This document shows, in pieces, positions 25,208 to 33,857 of a DNA stretch of 64,000 nucleotides. A program made the position numbers and the translations under genes. Position 1 is the first letter of the stretch. The number at the start of each line of letters is the position of its first letter. This DNA is from UBA6544 sp038131165 (GTDB taxonomy: Bacteria; Pseudomonadota; Alphaproteobacteria; UBA8366), in NCBI GenBank assembly GCA_038131165.1, contig JAYPOZ010000009.1:1-64000 (forward strand), written 5' to 3'. Below the pieces are notes generated by a model. The model was not told where the DNA came from, ran no database searches, and worked only from the letters and a program-made list of their open reading frames with translations.

Positions 25208-26164
25208 ATGAAAGTCTTTCTGGATTTCGAGCAGCAGATCGCCGAACTCGAGAGCAAGATCGAGGAACTTCGGCATCTCTCCGACAGCGGCGGGGTCAAT
25301 ATCGCCGACGAAGTCTCCAAGTTGCAGACAAAAGCAGACCGGCTCCTGCGATCCACCTATCAGGCGCTGACGCCGTGGCAGAAGGTGCTTGTCGCGCGGC
25401 ACCCGGAGCGCCCGCACTTTCGTGATTATGTCTCGGCCCTGCTGGATGAATACACGCCGTTTTCCGGCGACCGGAGCTTTGCCGACGACAAGGCCATTCA
25501 GGGCGGCATCGCACGCTTCCGCGGGCGCAGCTGCGTCGTCATCGGCCACGAAAAAGGCACCGACACCACCGAACGCGTCTACCATAATTTCGGCATGGCC
25601 CGCCCCGAGGGATACCGCAAGGCGCAGCGGCTGCTGGCCCTGGCCGACCGGTTCGCGCTACCGGTCCTGACCTTCGTCGACACGCCCGGCGCCTATCCCG
25701 GCATCGGCGCGGAGGAGCGCGGCCAGGCGGAAGCCATTGCAAGCTGCATCGACGCCTGCCTCTCGGTCCGGGTCCCCATCGTGAGCACCATCATCGGCGA
25801 AGGAGGCTCGGGCGGCGCCATCGCGCTTGCCACCGCGAACCACACGATCATGCTCGAGCACAGCATCTACTCCGTCATCTCGCCGGAAGGCTGCGCCTCG
25901 ATCCTGTGGCGCAGCGCCGACAAGGCGCAGGCCGCCGCCGAAGCCCTGCGTTTGACGGCGCAGGACCTCCAGAAAATCGACCTGATCGACGAAGTCGTAT
26001 CCGAGCCGGTCGGCGGCGCGCACCGCGATCCGGGCGCGGTCATCCGCAGCTTGGGCGACCGCGTCGAGTCGACGCTTGGCGTCCTGCTGGCGCTCGACGG
26101 CGATGCCCTGCGCCTGCGGCGGCGCGAAAAATTCCTCGCAATGGGCAAAACGGGCCTGGGTTAG
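25208..26164 (+). CDS. accA: Acetyl-CoA carboxylase carboxyltransferase subunit alpha
   Basis: AccA pairs with AccD to move the carboxyl group from carboxybiotin to acetyl-CoA, giving malonyl-CoA, the first committed step of fatty acid synthesis. The 318-residue protein begins with the family helical segment (FLDFEQQIAELESKIEEL) and contains DRSFADDKAI, GMARPEGYRKAQRL, FVDTPGAYPGIGAEERGQ, GEGGSGGAIA and SVISPEGCASILW, all diagnostic. Length is normal. It follows xerD with an 82-base gap and converges on an enoyl-CoA hydratase gene with no spacer. AccD is not in the window. Confidence 0.97.
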   Translation: MKVFLDFEQQIAELESKIEELRHLSDSGGVNIADEVSKLQTKADRLLRSTYQALTPWQKVLVARHPERPHFRDYVSALLDEYTPFSGDRSFADDKAIQGGIARFRGRSCVVIGHEKGTDTTERVYHNFGMARPEGYRKAQRLLALADRFALPVLTFVDTPGAYPGIGAEERGQAEAIASCIDACLSVRVPIVSTIIGEGGSGGAIALATANHTIMLEHSIYSVISPEGCASILWRSADKAQAAAEALRLTAQDLQKIDLIDEVVSEPVGGAHRDPGAVIRSLGDRVESTLGVLLALDGDALRLRRREKFLAMGKTGLG

Positions 26165-26920
26165 TTATTTACCGCCGAGAAACGCGTCGATGACCGCCTG
26201 CGGTTCGCCCTTGGCATAGGCTTCCTGCTGGCCGAGCACACCGGCGCGAAAGGCCTCGTCAAATCCGGACAGAGCGATTTCGCGGAACCTTGCCTTGGTA
26301 CGGCGCCAGGCGACGGAGGGCTTCTCGGAGAATATCCCGGCGACCTCGCACGCCTTGGCAAGCACGTCTTCCGCGGCGACCAGATGATTGACGAGGCCGA
26401 GCGCATGGGCCTCGTCGGCATCCATCAGGCGCCCGGTCATCGAGAGTTCCTGATTCTTCGACCAGCCGAGATGCAGGCTCATCCAATAGGCCCCCATGAT
26501 GCTGGGGATGCCGGCATTGATCTCCGGCTGGCCCATGCGGGTGCCCGGATGGGCGATCCGCTGGTCCGAAACCAAGGCCATCTGAAAGCCGCCGCCGGCC
26601 GCGACACCGTTCAGCGCCGCGATGACGGGCTTCTCCGTCATCAGCATCTGGCGGTAGATGTTGCAAACCGTCCCGAACCAGTCTTCGATCTCGGCCACCT
26701 GGACGTTGCGCGCTTCCTTGAGATCGACCCCGGCGCAGAACGCGCGGTCGCCGGCGCCGGTCAGCACGATTCCCCGCACGTCGCCGCGGGCGTCGAGATC
26801 GATCAATCCGTCCGATATGCCGCGCGCCAGTTCCATGGTCAGCGCGTTCAACGCCTTCTCGCGGTTGAAGCGGAGAACCGCAATCCCATCCCGAAGCTCG
26901 ATCTCTACAACATCCGACAC
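26165..26920 (-). CDS. Enoyl-CoA hydratase/isomerase family protein
   Basis: This crotonase-fold protein of 251 residues has the oxyanion-hole sequences FCAGVDLKEA and GVAAGGGFQMAL. The position that is often a catalytic Glu falls in GQPEINAGIPS. It probably acts on a CoA thioester. I start at GTG 26920, which has a good AGGAGG ribosome-binding site just upstream; the ATG at 26965 would overlap the preceding gene. It is the last gene of a minus-strand run with a nitronate monooxygenase and upp. The specific substrate is unknown. Confidence 0.88.
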   Translation of the reverse strand: MSDVVEIELRDGIAVLRFNREKALNALTMELARGISDGLIDLDARGDVRGIVLTGAGDRAFCAGVDLKEARNVQVAEIEDWFGTVCNIYRQMLMTEKPVIAALNGVAAGGGFQMALVSDQRIAHPGTRMGQPEINAGIPSIMGAYWMSLHLGWSKNQELSMTGRLMDADEAHALGLVNHLVAAEDVLAKACEVAGIFSEKPSVAWRRTKARFREIALSGFDEAFRAGVLGQQEAYAKGEPQAVIDAFLGGK

Positions 26921-26930
26921 GCGGTCCTCC

Positions 26931-28013
26931 TCAAATTGGTTTCGACATTCTCTCGAAATGCGCACCCGCTTCCTCGCTCAGCACCCGCGTCAGGTCGCTG
27001 GCACTCATTTCCCGGCCGAGACGCGCCGACTGGCCGGACCAGAGCGGCGTGAAGTCGCCCGACCCTTTCGCCTCCGCCGCCGCTTTCAATGGCGCCAGCG
27101 CGCCGCCCGCTGTCGGGAAGGCGGGCGCGGCATCGGTCAGCGGGCCGACTTCGCGCATCACCCGGTTCAAAATGCCGCGCGCCGGCCGGCCGGAGAAAAT
27201 GTTCGTCAATGCGGTCCCGTCGTCCCGCGCGCCTTTCAGCGCCGCGCGATGGAGATCGCTCACCAGGGATTCCGGCGTGAACAAATAGGCGGTACCGATC
27301 TGTACCCCAGAGGCTCCCAGGGCGAAGGCGGCGGCGATTCCGCGCCCGTCCGCGATGCCGCCGGCCGCGATCACCGGCACGTCAACGGCGTCCACGACCT
27401 GGGGCACCAATGCCATCGTGCCCGCTTGCGCGAAGACGTCGTCGTCGAGGAAAATGCCGCGGTGCCCGCCGGCCTCGTAGCCTTGCGCGATGATCGCGTC
27501 GCAGCCCCGCGCCTCCAACCATTCGGCCTCCGCGACCGTGGTCGCCGAGCTCAGCACCTTGCAGCCCGCCGCCTTGACCCGCGCCAGCAGGGGCGCTTCG
27601 GGCAGGCCATAATGAAAGCTGACGATCTCCGGGCGCAGTTCCTCGACCACTCTGCAGGTCGTCTCGTCGAAGGGCGCCCGGCTCACCGCCGGCGCCTCCG
27701 CCTCGGGATCGAGGCCGAGCTCCGCGTAATAGGGCCGCAGCCGGTCCTTCCAGGCCCGCGCCGCCTCCGGGTCGGGCTTCGGCGGCGTATGGCAGAAGAA
27801 ATTCACGTTCAGCGGCGCCCGGGTCCGCTGGCGGATGACGCCGATCTCGGCGCGAATCTTCTCCGCATCCAGCATCGCGCAGGGCAACGATCCCAGGGCA
27901 CCGGCCGCGCTCACCGCCGCCGCCAGCGCGGAACCGTTCGCCCCCGCCATCGGCGCCTGGACGATCGGCACCTCGATGCCGAGGGCGTCGAGCAGTCTGC
28001 GGTCCGGCCACAT
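26931..28013 (-). CDS. Nitronate monooxygenase (NPD-like, FMN-dependent)
   Basis: This 360-residue FMN TIM-barrel protein belongs to the 2-nitropropane dioxygenase/nitronate monooxygenase family, which oxidises alkyl nitronates such as propionate 3-nitronate. Seen here are VPIVQAPMAGANGS at the N-terminus, NVNFFCH, the conserved AQGYEAGGHRG motif containing the catalytic His, AAGGIADGRGIAAA and GASGVQIGTAYL at the phosphate site. It lies ten bases upstream of the enoyl-CoA hydratase GTG and 14 bases downstream of upp, so all three are probably co-transcribed. Some family members act on other substrates, so the nitronate activity is a family-level call. Confidence 0.88.
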   Translation of the reverse strand: MWPDRRLLDALGIEVPIVQAPMAGANGSALAAAVSAAGALGSLPCAMLDAEKIRAEIGVIRQRTRAPLNVNFFCHTPPKPDPEAARAWKDRLRPYYAELGLDPEAEAPAVSRAPFDETTCRVVEELRPEIVSFHYGLPEAPLLARVKAAGCKVLSSATTVAEAEWLEARGCDAIIAQGYEAGGHRGIFLDDDVFAQAGTMALVPQVVDAVDVPVIAAGGIADGRGIAAAFALGASGVQIGTAYLFTPESLVSDLHRAALKGARDDGTALTNIFSGRPARGILNRVMREVGPLTDAAPAFPTAGGALAPLKAAAEAKGSGDFTPLWSGQSARLGREMSASDLTRVLSEEAGAHFERMSKPI

Positions 28014-28027
28014 ATGCTTGCCGCCCC

Positions 28028-28678
28028 CTATTTGGTGCCGAACAAGCGGTCGCCCGCATCGCCCAGCCCGGGCACGACATAGGCGTTCTCGTCCAGGCGC
28101 TCGTCGAGGGCGGCGGCATAGACGTGAATGCCCGGATGTGCCGCTTCGAAAACGCGCATGCCCTCGGGCGCCGCCACGAGCGCCATGAAGCGGATGTTTT
28201 CGTTCGACACCCCGTGCCGCTGCAACACGTCGATGGCATGCGCCGCCGAATACCCGGTCGCCAGCATCGGATCGGTGACGATGAAAAGGCGCCCCGCCGG
28301 TTCCGGCAATTTGACGTAATACTCGACCGGGCGCTTCGTCTCCGGGTCCCGATAAAGCCCGATATGCCCCTCGCGCGCCGAAGGCAGCAGCTCGCGCAGG
28401 CCTTCCGCCATGCCGAGACCGGCCCGCAGGATGGAGACGATGGCGGGTTTCCGGCCCGCCACCACCGGCGCTTCCATCGGGGCCACCGGCGTTTCGATCC
28501 GCGCCTTGGTCATCGGCAACGGCTGGGTCAGCTCGTAGGCCATCAGCAGGCTGACTTCCTTCAGCAACTGGCGGAAGAGACTGGTCGGCGTCTCGGCCCG
28601 GCGCATCAAGGTCAGCTTATGCTGCACCAGCGGGTGATCGACGATATAGAGGTTCGCGAATTCGGAATGCTTATACAT
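28028..28678 (-). CDS. upp: Uracil phosphoribosyltransferase
   Basis: Upp salvages uracil by joining it to PRPP to give UMP. The 216-residue protein has VSILRAGLGMAEGLRELLP, the PRPP loop VTDPMLATGYSAAHAID, and the C-terminal VPGLGDAGDRLFGTK typical of the family. Length is normal. It sits within a minus-strand metabolic run, 14 bases upstream of the nitronate monooxygenase gene and 48 bases downstream of the three-domain RidA gene. I see no regulatory sequence specific to pyrimidine control. Confidence 0.97.
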   Translation of the reverse strand: MYKHSEFANLYIVDHPLVQHKLTLMRRAETPTSLFRQLLKEVSLLMAYELTQPLPMTKARIETPVAPMEAPVVAGRKPAIVSILRAGLGMAEGLRELLPSAREGHIGLYRDPETKRPVEYYVKLPEPAGRLFIVTDPMLATGYSAAHAIDVLQRHGVSNENIRFMALVAAPEGMRVFEAAHPGIHVYAAALDERLDENAYVVPGLGDAGDRLFGTK

Positions 28679-28726
28679 GTCCCGCCACAGGATTGGTGAA
28701 GAGCGACCTGCAGGATATCCCCGGGC

Positions 28727-29974
28727 CTAGGAAGGGCCAAGCCGGTCCGGCGCCGTGCCGGTGGATCCCTGCGGGCCCAGCCACTCGATATCCTCGCGCG
28801 CGCCCTTGACCGCGACGGCGTCCACTTCAACCAACATTGCCGGGTCGGCCAACGAGTCGATCCGGCACCCCATCGACACTGGACGGCTGTCCCGGAACCA
28901 GCCGGGCCCCTCGCCATAGGCGCGGTTCTGCTCGGCGGCGGCGACGGTGAAACTGCGGCGGCGCACGACGTCGTCGAGTTCGAGGCCGGCCATCGCAAGC
29001 GCATCGGCCACCGCCTCGTGGCAAAGGTCGACCTGCGCCGCCCAATCGCCCGGCGCCTGCACCTTGCCGTCCGCATCCACCGACGTGCAGCCCGACACAT
29101 GGACGACGTCGCCAACCGCGACGGCACGGGCATAGCCGCGCGCTTTCTCCCGCTCATTCGCGGTATAGAAGTCGCGGCGCGATCCCGCCGCGCCGACAAT
29201 CGCCTCCGCTTCGATCTCGATTTCCGTCCCGGCCCCGATCAGCGCCGGAATGCCGAGCAAGGTACCGGTCGGGCGGATATCGCCCAGCATCTCCAGTTTC
29301 GCTTGGCGTTGTTCGCCGGACTTGGCCATATCGGTGACAAAGGTCTTGGTATAGACCATGTCCGCGAGCGACGCGCCGGCCTCGTCGAGAGCCGCTTCGA
29401 TGATCTCGAAACAGGCGCGGGCCTGGCGGTACTGGTCGCCGGGAGCCACGACATTTCCTTCGCGGTCGCGCGCGGTCGTACCGCTGACATAAACCGTATC
29501 GCCCATGCGAACGGCGCGGGAATAGCCGTACTGCTCCTCAAGCGGGCGGCCCGAGGAAATTCGCCGGGCCCGGCCCGCGGCACCGTCGATGGCGTCGAAT
29601 TCAATCTCGATCAATTGCGTCGGCCGGGCCAGGCGGCTGATTTCGACCAGGGTCGCAGCCGGCCGGATGTCTCCGAAATGCTTGCCGAAAGCCCGCATTG
29701 CGTCGTCCGCCAGCCCGATATCGGTGATGTAGATGCGGCTGCGCACCACGTCCTCCAGCTTTCCGCCCGCGTCCCCCATCGTGCCGCGCGATATCTCGAC
29801 GATGGCGTCGACCTGTGCCGCCACGTCGTTCTCGCCGATGATATTGCCCTCCGTGTCGATCGCCGTGGTGCCGGACTGCAGAACTTGATCGCCGCACCGC
29901 AGCGCGCGCGAATAATGCGCCAACGGCTCCAGCGGCCGGCCCGAACTGATATTGATGCGTCGATACTTACCCAT
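28727..29974 (-). CDS. Triple RidA (YjgF/YER057c/UK114) domain fusion
   Basis: This 415-residue protein is made of three consecutive RidA-type domains, about residues 1-135, 136-265 and 266-415. The first two share the start ISSGRPLE (9-16 and 139-146); all three share SRA or ARA followed by a VxxSGxT strand (LQSGTTA, VYVSGTTA, VHVSGCTS) and a C-terminal IEIEFDAI, IEIEAEAI or VEVDAVAV strand. RidA proteins are homotrimers that hydrolyse reactive imines at subunit interfaces using an Arg in a PAR(S/T) motif. Here the matching positions are Ala107 (RPAAT), Gly237 (RPTGT) and Ser367 (RPVSM), so none keeps the Arg. A covalent pseudo-trimer with non-deaminase chemistry or ligand binding is the likely reading. 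Ordinary RidA genes encode about 130 residues. Confidence 0.9.
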   Translation of the reverse strand: MGKYRRINISSGRPLEPLAHYSRALRCGDQVLQSGTTAIDTEGNIIGENDVAAQVDAIVEISRGTMGDAGGKLEDVVRSRIYITDIGLADDAMRAFGKHFGDIRPAATLVEISRLARPTQLIEIEFDAIDGAAGRARRISSGRPLEEQYGYSRAVRMGDTVYVSGTTARDREGNVVAPGDQYRQARACFEIIEAALDEAGASLADMVYTKTFVTDMAKSGEQRQAKLEMLGDIRPTGTLLGIPALIGAGTEIEIEAEAIVGAAGSRRDFYTANEREKARGYARAVAVGDVVHVSGCTSVDADGKVQAPGDWAAQVDLCHEAVADALAMAGLELDDVVRRRSFTVAAAEQNRAYGEGPGWFRDSRPVSMGCRIDSLADPAMLVEVDAVAVKGAREDIEWLGPQGSTGTAPDRLGPS

Positions 29975-29987
29975 GACCGGGGCTCCC

Positions 29988-30626
29988 TCAGGCAGTTTGC
30001 GGGCGCGGCCAGACGCCCTGAAAGGGTTGCTTTAAAGCACGGGCGACGAGCTCCAGATGATCCTGCCCGTAGAACATATCGCCGTCGACGAAATAGGTCG
30101 GCGACCCGAAGACGGAGCGTTCGATCGCCTCCGCCGTATTCGCCTCGTAGATCGCCGCCACCTCGGGCGAGGTGGCCGCCGCCAACAGCATTTCGGGCGC
30201 CTGGATGCCGGCCTCCCTGGCGAGCCGCGACAGGGTTCCCGGATCGGCGAGGTCGGCGTCGTCGCGCCAATGGGCCTCCAGCATCCGGTGCGCCAAAGCA
30301 TCGACGTCGACACCTTCGAGCAGACCGGCGATCAGCATGCAATTGGGCCGTGCGATATCGTTGTCGTGATGGGTCGGGCGCATCTTCATGATCTCGATGC
30401 CGCGGGCTTCGGCCCAGCGCTCGATCTCGCGGCCCGAAAAATAGGCCCGGCGCTCCGGCGTCAGCCCGTTGGTCGGCCCGGGCCCCGTGGCCGCGACGAC
30501 ACGACGCAAATCCATCGGCCGGTGGTCGATCCGGCAACCGGCTTCGGCGGCGATGTCCGTCAGCAGCTTCGAGCCGATATAGGCATAGGCGGAATGGGCG
30601 GAGTAGAAATATTCGATGACGGCCAT
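29988..30626 (-). CDS. 2-hydroxychromene-2-carboxylate isomerase-like (DsbA/kappa-GST fold)
   Basis: This 212-residue thioredoxin-fold protein belongs to the HCCA isomerase and kappa-class glutathione transferase group. Its N-terminal EYFYSAHSAYAYIGS, the DLRRVVAAT and NGLTPERRAYF region, and the C-terminal SVFGSPTYFVDGDMFYGQDHLE are typical. There is no CxxC, so it is not a disulfide oxidoreductase. HCCA isomerases act in naphthalene breakdown with glutathione as cofactor, but relatives have other substrates. It lies 13 bases upstream of the triple RidA gene on the same strand and 16 bases downstream of the NHL-repeat gene, suggesting one catabolic transcript. Confidence 0.85.
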   Translation of the reverse strand: MAVIEYFYSAHSAYAYIGSKLLTDIAAEAGCRIDHRPMDLRRVVAATGPGPTNGLTPERRAYFSGREIERWAEARGIEIMKMRPTHHDNDIARPNCMLIAGLLEGVDVDALAHRMLEAHWRDDADLADPGTLSRLAREAGIQAPEMLLAAATSPEVAAIYEANTAEAIERSVFGSPTYFVDGDMFYGQDHLELVARALKQPFQGVWPRPQTA

Positions 30627-30642
30627 CGGCGATCCTGTTCGG

Positions 30643-31506
30643 TCAGCGGCGTTGAATCCGGTACATTACGATCCTGTCGTTTCCCGAATCGGAAATCCAC
30701 AGTGTCTCGCCGCGCAGTTCCACCCCCTCGGGCGTGGTGAATTTGCCCGGGCCTTTACCGGCACGGCCCGTTCCAATCACCTGGGTCAGCGTACCGTCCG
30801 GGGCAATGATCTTTACCGAATGGGTGTTCTTATCGGCGACAATCAGCGTCCCGTCCGGCATCACGTCCTGATAGCGCGGTCCTCGGAATCCGTATCGCGG
30901 GCCTTTCAATTCCGTCTTGATCCTGAGATCCGGCGTCAGCAGCAGCATTCGGTCGTTGCCCGCATCAGCCAGCCAGATATCGCCGCCGGGCGCCAGTTCC
31001 ACATCATGGGGCGAGGAGAGACCGGTCAACTCACCCACGACCTTGCCGCCCTCGAAAACGACGAGATTGCCGGACCAAGCTCCGGCGACGTAGATTCGGC
31101 CATTTGGGTGAACGAGCACGCCTTCCGGCCCGCGGAGGCGCTCGGACAATTCGCCGACAAGCGTGCCCTTCAGACCGTTCATTGCGTAGATCGTGACCCG
31201 GCCGTTATGAGTGTCGGCGACATAAAGCCTGCCGTCGGCGTCGAAATCCACGTCATGTGTGCCGTCCTGATGATCGGCGCCGAAATGACCGAGCGGCGCC
31301 AGCGTTTCCGCATCCAGTATGACCACCCGGTCGTTGTCGACGTCGGAGACGAAGAGGTGATTTCCGCCGGGCGACAGTTTGATGTCGTGCGGGTTCCCGA
31401 GATCGGCGGTGCTGGCGGTCACGAACGTGATCTTGAAGGCCTCCGCCGCGCCGGCCGGCATCGCGGTAAGCAGCAGGAGAAATGCAGCGATAACGGCTTT
31501 CATCAT
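30643..31506 (-). CDS. Secreted NHL-repeat beta-propeller protein
   Basis: The protein has about 287 residues. A signal peptide (MMKAVIAAFLLLLTAMPAGA) precedes repeated beta-propeller blades with the NHL or SMP-30-like pattern, for example LFVSDVDNDRVVILD, LYVADTHNGRVTIYA, IWLADAGNDRMLLL, LIVADKNTHSVKII and LWISDSGNDRIVMY. The repeat Asp-x-x-N-x-R-V occurs about six times, consistent with a six-bladed propeller. Such proteins bind ligands or hydrolyse lactones. No clear catalytic set is visible, so I give only the fold. The frame extends upstream to 31569, but the Met pair at 31506 starts a proper signal. It is first in the minus-strand run that ends at accA. Confidence 0.82.
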   Translation of the reverse strand: MMKAVIAAFLLLLTAMPAGAAEAFKITFVTASTADLGNPHDIKLSPGGNHLFVSDVDNDRVVILDAETLAPLGHFGADHQDGTHDVDFDADGRLYVADTHNGRVTIYAMNGLKGTLVGELSERLRGPEGVLVHPNGRIYVAGAWSGNLVVFEGGKVVGELTGLSSPHDVELAPGGDIWLADAGNDRMLLLTPDLRIKTELKGPRYGFRGPRYQDVMPDGTLIVADKNTHSVKIIAPDGTLTQVIGTGRAGKGPGKFTTPEGVELRGETLWISDSGNDRIVMYRIQRR

Positions 31507-31629
31507 GGTTCTGTCTCCCGGTCGTTCGCCTGTCTTGGTTCGCGCGTAACGGATGCTACGATAGGCCATCCCGGCAACCCATAAAATTCATCGTGATATC
31601 GGAATTACTCAAAGCTCGGAGCTAACAAG

Positions 31630-32745
31630 ATGACCCGGCCACTCCCCGCCCCCCGCAGCGACTTCATCGGGATCGAGAAAACGATCCATCTGGCGACGGG
31701 GGGCGAGCCGCCGTTGCTGGCGCGCCATCGCGACGCCTTCGAAGCCTTCGCCGCCGACAAGGCCGCCGGCATGAAAGGCTATGCGGCCCACTGGCAAGTG
31801 GTCGACGAGGTGCGGCAATTGCTGGCACCGATGATGGGCGTGGAGCGCAAGGAGATCGCGCTGATCGCAAACGCCTCCGAGGGAATCGTCAAAACCCTCT
31901 CCGCGACGGAATGGAGCGACGGCGACAATGTGGTGGTATCGGAGCGCGACTATGCGTCCGGGCGCTATGCGCTCGCCAGTCTGAAACGCCGCGGCGTGGA
32001 CGTCCGGCTGGTGCCGGCACGCGGATGGCGGATCGAGACGGCGGATCTGCTGGCCGCCTGCGATGGCCGGACACGCGTTCTGTACGTCAGCCAGGTCAAC
32101 GCCATGACCGGTCAATCGATCGATCTCGAATCGCTCTCCCAAGCCCTCAAGGAGAGCCCGACCGTCCTGCTTGTGGATGCGAGCCACGCCCTCGGCGTCG
32201 TCCCGGTGCGGGGCGACCTGGCCGATTTCACGGTCAGTTCGTGCTATAAGTTCGCCCTCGGCATCCACGAAGGCATTTTCGCCTGGAACCGGCAGCGGCA
32301 TCCGGATTTCGAGCCGTTCGGGGTCGGCTGGGCCGCCGCCAGTCCGGGAGACGCGGGCGACCGCTACCACCTGAAGCCGGGCGCGCTGCGGGCCGAATAC
32401 GGCAATGCCGGGCATCTCGGCGCCTACCTGCTGAAGGAATCGCTTCTCTATCTCGCGGCGTTCGGACTCCCCGCCGTGACCGCACACGCGCAAACCCTGT
32501 GCCGGCGCATGATTTCGGGGATGAAGGCTCTGGACCTCGACGTCATGACGCCGTCCGCTCCCGGAGAACAGGCCGGAAACGCGGCTTTCGCCAATGCCGA
32601 TCCGAGCGGAATCGTCGCGCGGGCAGCGGCCGACGGCATTCTGATCTGGGGCGACAACGGGCGCATCCGCGCGTCGGCGCATCTGTTCACGACCGAAGAC
32701 GACGTGGACGCCTTCCTGGCGCGATTGCCCGGCTACCTGTCCTGA
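31630..32745 (+). CDS. Class V aminotransferase (PLP-dependent)
   Basis: This fold-type I, class V PLP enzyme has 371 residues. The cofactor-binding Asp and His are in LLVDASHALGVVPV and the Schiff-base Lys in SSCYKFALGIHEGIFAW. Members include cysteine desulfurases, kynureninases and isopenicillin N epimerase-like proteins; the CYKFALG context fits the last two better than IscS. The substrate is not clear. ATG 31630 follows CGGAGCTAACAAG, an acceptable ribosome-binding site. It is divergent from the NHL-repeat gene and is followed 76 bases later by an alpha/beta hydrolase on the same strand. Confidence 0.88.
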   Translation: MTRPLPAPRSDFIGIEKTIHLATGGEPPLLARHRDAFEAFAADKAAGMKGYAAHWQVVDEVRQLLAPMMGVERKEIALIANASEGIVKTLSATEWSDGDNVVVSERDYASGRYALASLKRRGVDVRLVPARGWRIETADLLAACDGRTRVLYVSQVNAMTGQSIDLESLSQALKESPTVLLVDASHALGVVPVRGDLADFTVSSCYKFALGIHEGIFAWNRQRHPDFEPFGVGWAAASPGDAGDRYHLKPGALRAEYGNAGHLGAYLLKESLLYLAAFGLPAVTAHAQTLCRRMISGMKALDLDVMTPSAPGEQAGNAAFANADPSGIVARAAADGILIWGDNGRIRASAHLFTTEDDVDAFLARLPGYLS

Positions 32746-32821
32746 TTCGTTCGCCCTATTATTGTTTTCAGACGAATTTTTCAATTGAATAGGGCCGTCG
32801 AACCACCGGGAGGATTGCGAC

Positions 32822-33850
32822 ATGATCATCACCGTGAGCAACCGCAACGTCGCCGTCGATGCACACAGCCGGGATCCCGTCATCGGCGATCACACGATCT
32901 TCGGCGACCGCGAAAACCAGGAAGGCGGATGGGACGAGTTGCGCGTCGCCACCGCCGAACTGCGGGGAGACGACTGGCGGGTCACGCTTTATCCGGACAC
33001 GCCCGGGCCGGATTTCTCGACCCGAACCGAAGAGCTCTTCGCCGGCACCCTGGCGCGCATCAGGAACGGCGATCTGCCCGGAAACTGGGTCGTCTTCATC
33101 CACGGATTCAACCAGTCCTTCGTCAAGAACCTCAAGAAATGCAAGGAGATCGAAGATTATGGCGTAAATGTCCTGGCGTTCTCCTGGCCGTCCAATCCGG
33201 GCCCCAACGGGGGTTTCTTCAGCGCCGCCGGCAACAAGATCAAGGAGTACCAGCGCGCGCGCGCCAACGCGAACCATTCGCTGGTCGCCGCCGACCGTTT
33301 CATGGAGAAGATCGTCCGCTATGTGCGCGGCGGGGTCGACGAGTCCTGCGGGCAGAGCCTCACCCTGCTGGTCCACAGCCTGGGAAATTACCTTTTCCAA
33401 CGGACCGTCGAGGACAGTCTCTTCACGGACGACCTGGGTATTTTCGACAATATTCTGCTGCATCAGGCGGACGCCGATAACGACGATCACGACCGTTGGG
33501 TCGACCGGCTCGGCGACGCAAAGCGAATCTACGTGACGATCAACGAGCGCGATTCCGTGCTTCAGGTATCGTCGCTGGTCAACGGGCGGCGGCTCGGCAA
33601 TACGCCGCACAACCTCATGGCGACGCTGCCGACCTATGTCGATTTTTCCTTTGGCGATTGGGTGTTCAACGAGCATCGCCTGTTCCGCCCGGAAATGCGC
33701 CGAAACAATCCGGTGATCGGGCAGTTCTTCGCGCGCGCGCTCAACGGCAGGCCTGCCGAGACGATATCCGGCCTGACCTTCAACGGCGCCAACGGCGCTT
33801 ATCAGCTGAGCGACCGGCCGGGCGAGCAAGAGGAGTGGGAGACGCCCTGA
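32822..33850 (+). CDS. Alpha/beta hydrolase, DUF900-like
   Basis: This 342-residue protein has the strand and oxyanion segment WVVFIHGFNQSF, the nucleophile elbow LLVHSLGNYLF (the first Gly of GxSxG is Val here) and FSWPSNPGPNGG between them. The layout matches the DUF900 alpha/beta hydrolase family of unknown function. The acid and His residues cannot be placed with certainty; candidates are in NDDHDRWVD and TPHNLMAT. There is no signal peptide. It follows the class V aminotransferase on the same strand and converges on the TauD-type gene with a seven-base gap. The substrate is unknown. Confidence 0.78.
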   Translation: MIITVSNRNVAVDAHSRDPVIGDHTIFGDRENQEGGWDELRVATAELRGDDWRVTLYPDTPGPDFSTRTEELFAGTLARIRNGDLPGNWVVFIHGFNQSFVKNLKKCKEIEDYGVNVLAFSWPSNPGPNGGFFSAAGNKIKEYQRARANANHSLVAADRFMEKIVRYVRGGVDESCGQSLTLLVHSLGNYLFQRTVEDSLFTDDLGIFDNILLHQADADNDDHDRWVDRLGDAKRIYVTINERDSVLQVSSLVNGRRLGNTPHNLMATLPTYVDFSFGDWVFNEHRLFRPEMRRNNPVIGQFFARALNGRPAETISGLTFNGANGAYQLSDRPGEQEEWETP

Positions 33851-33857
33851 CGGCGGT

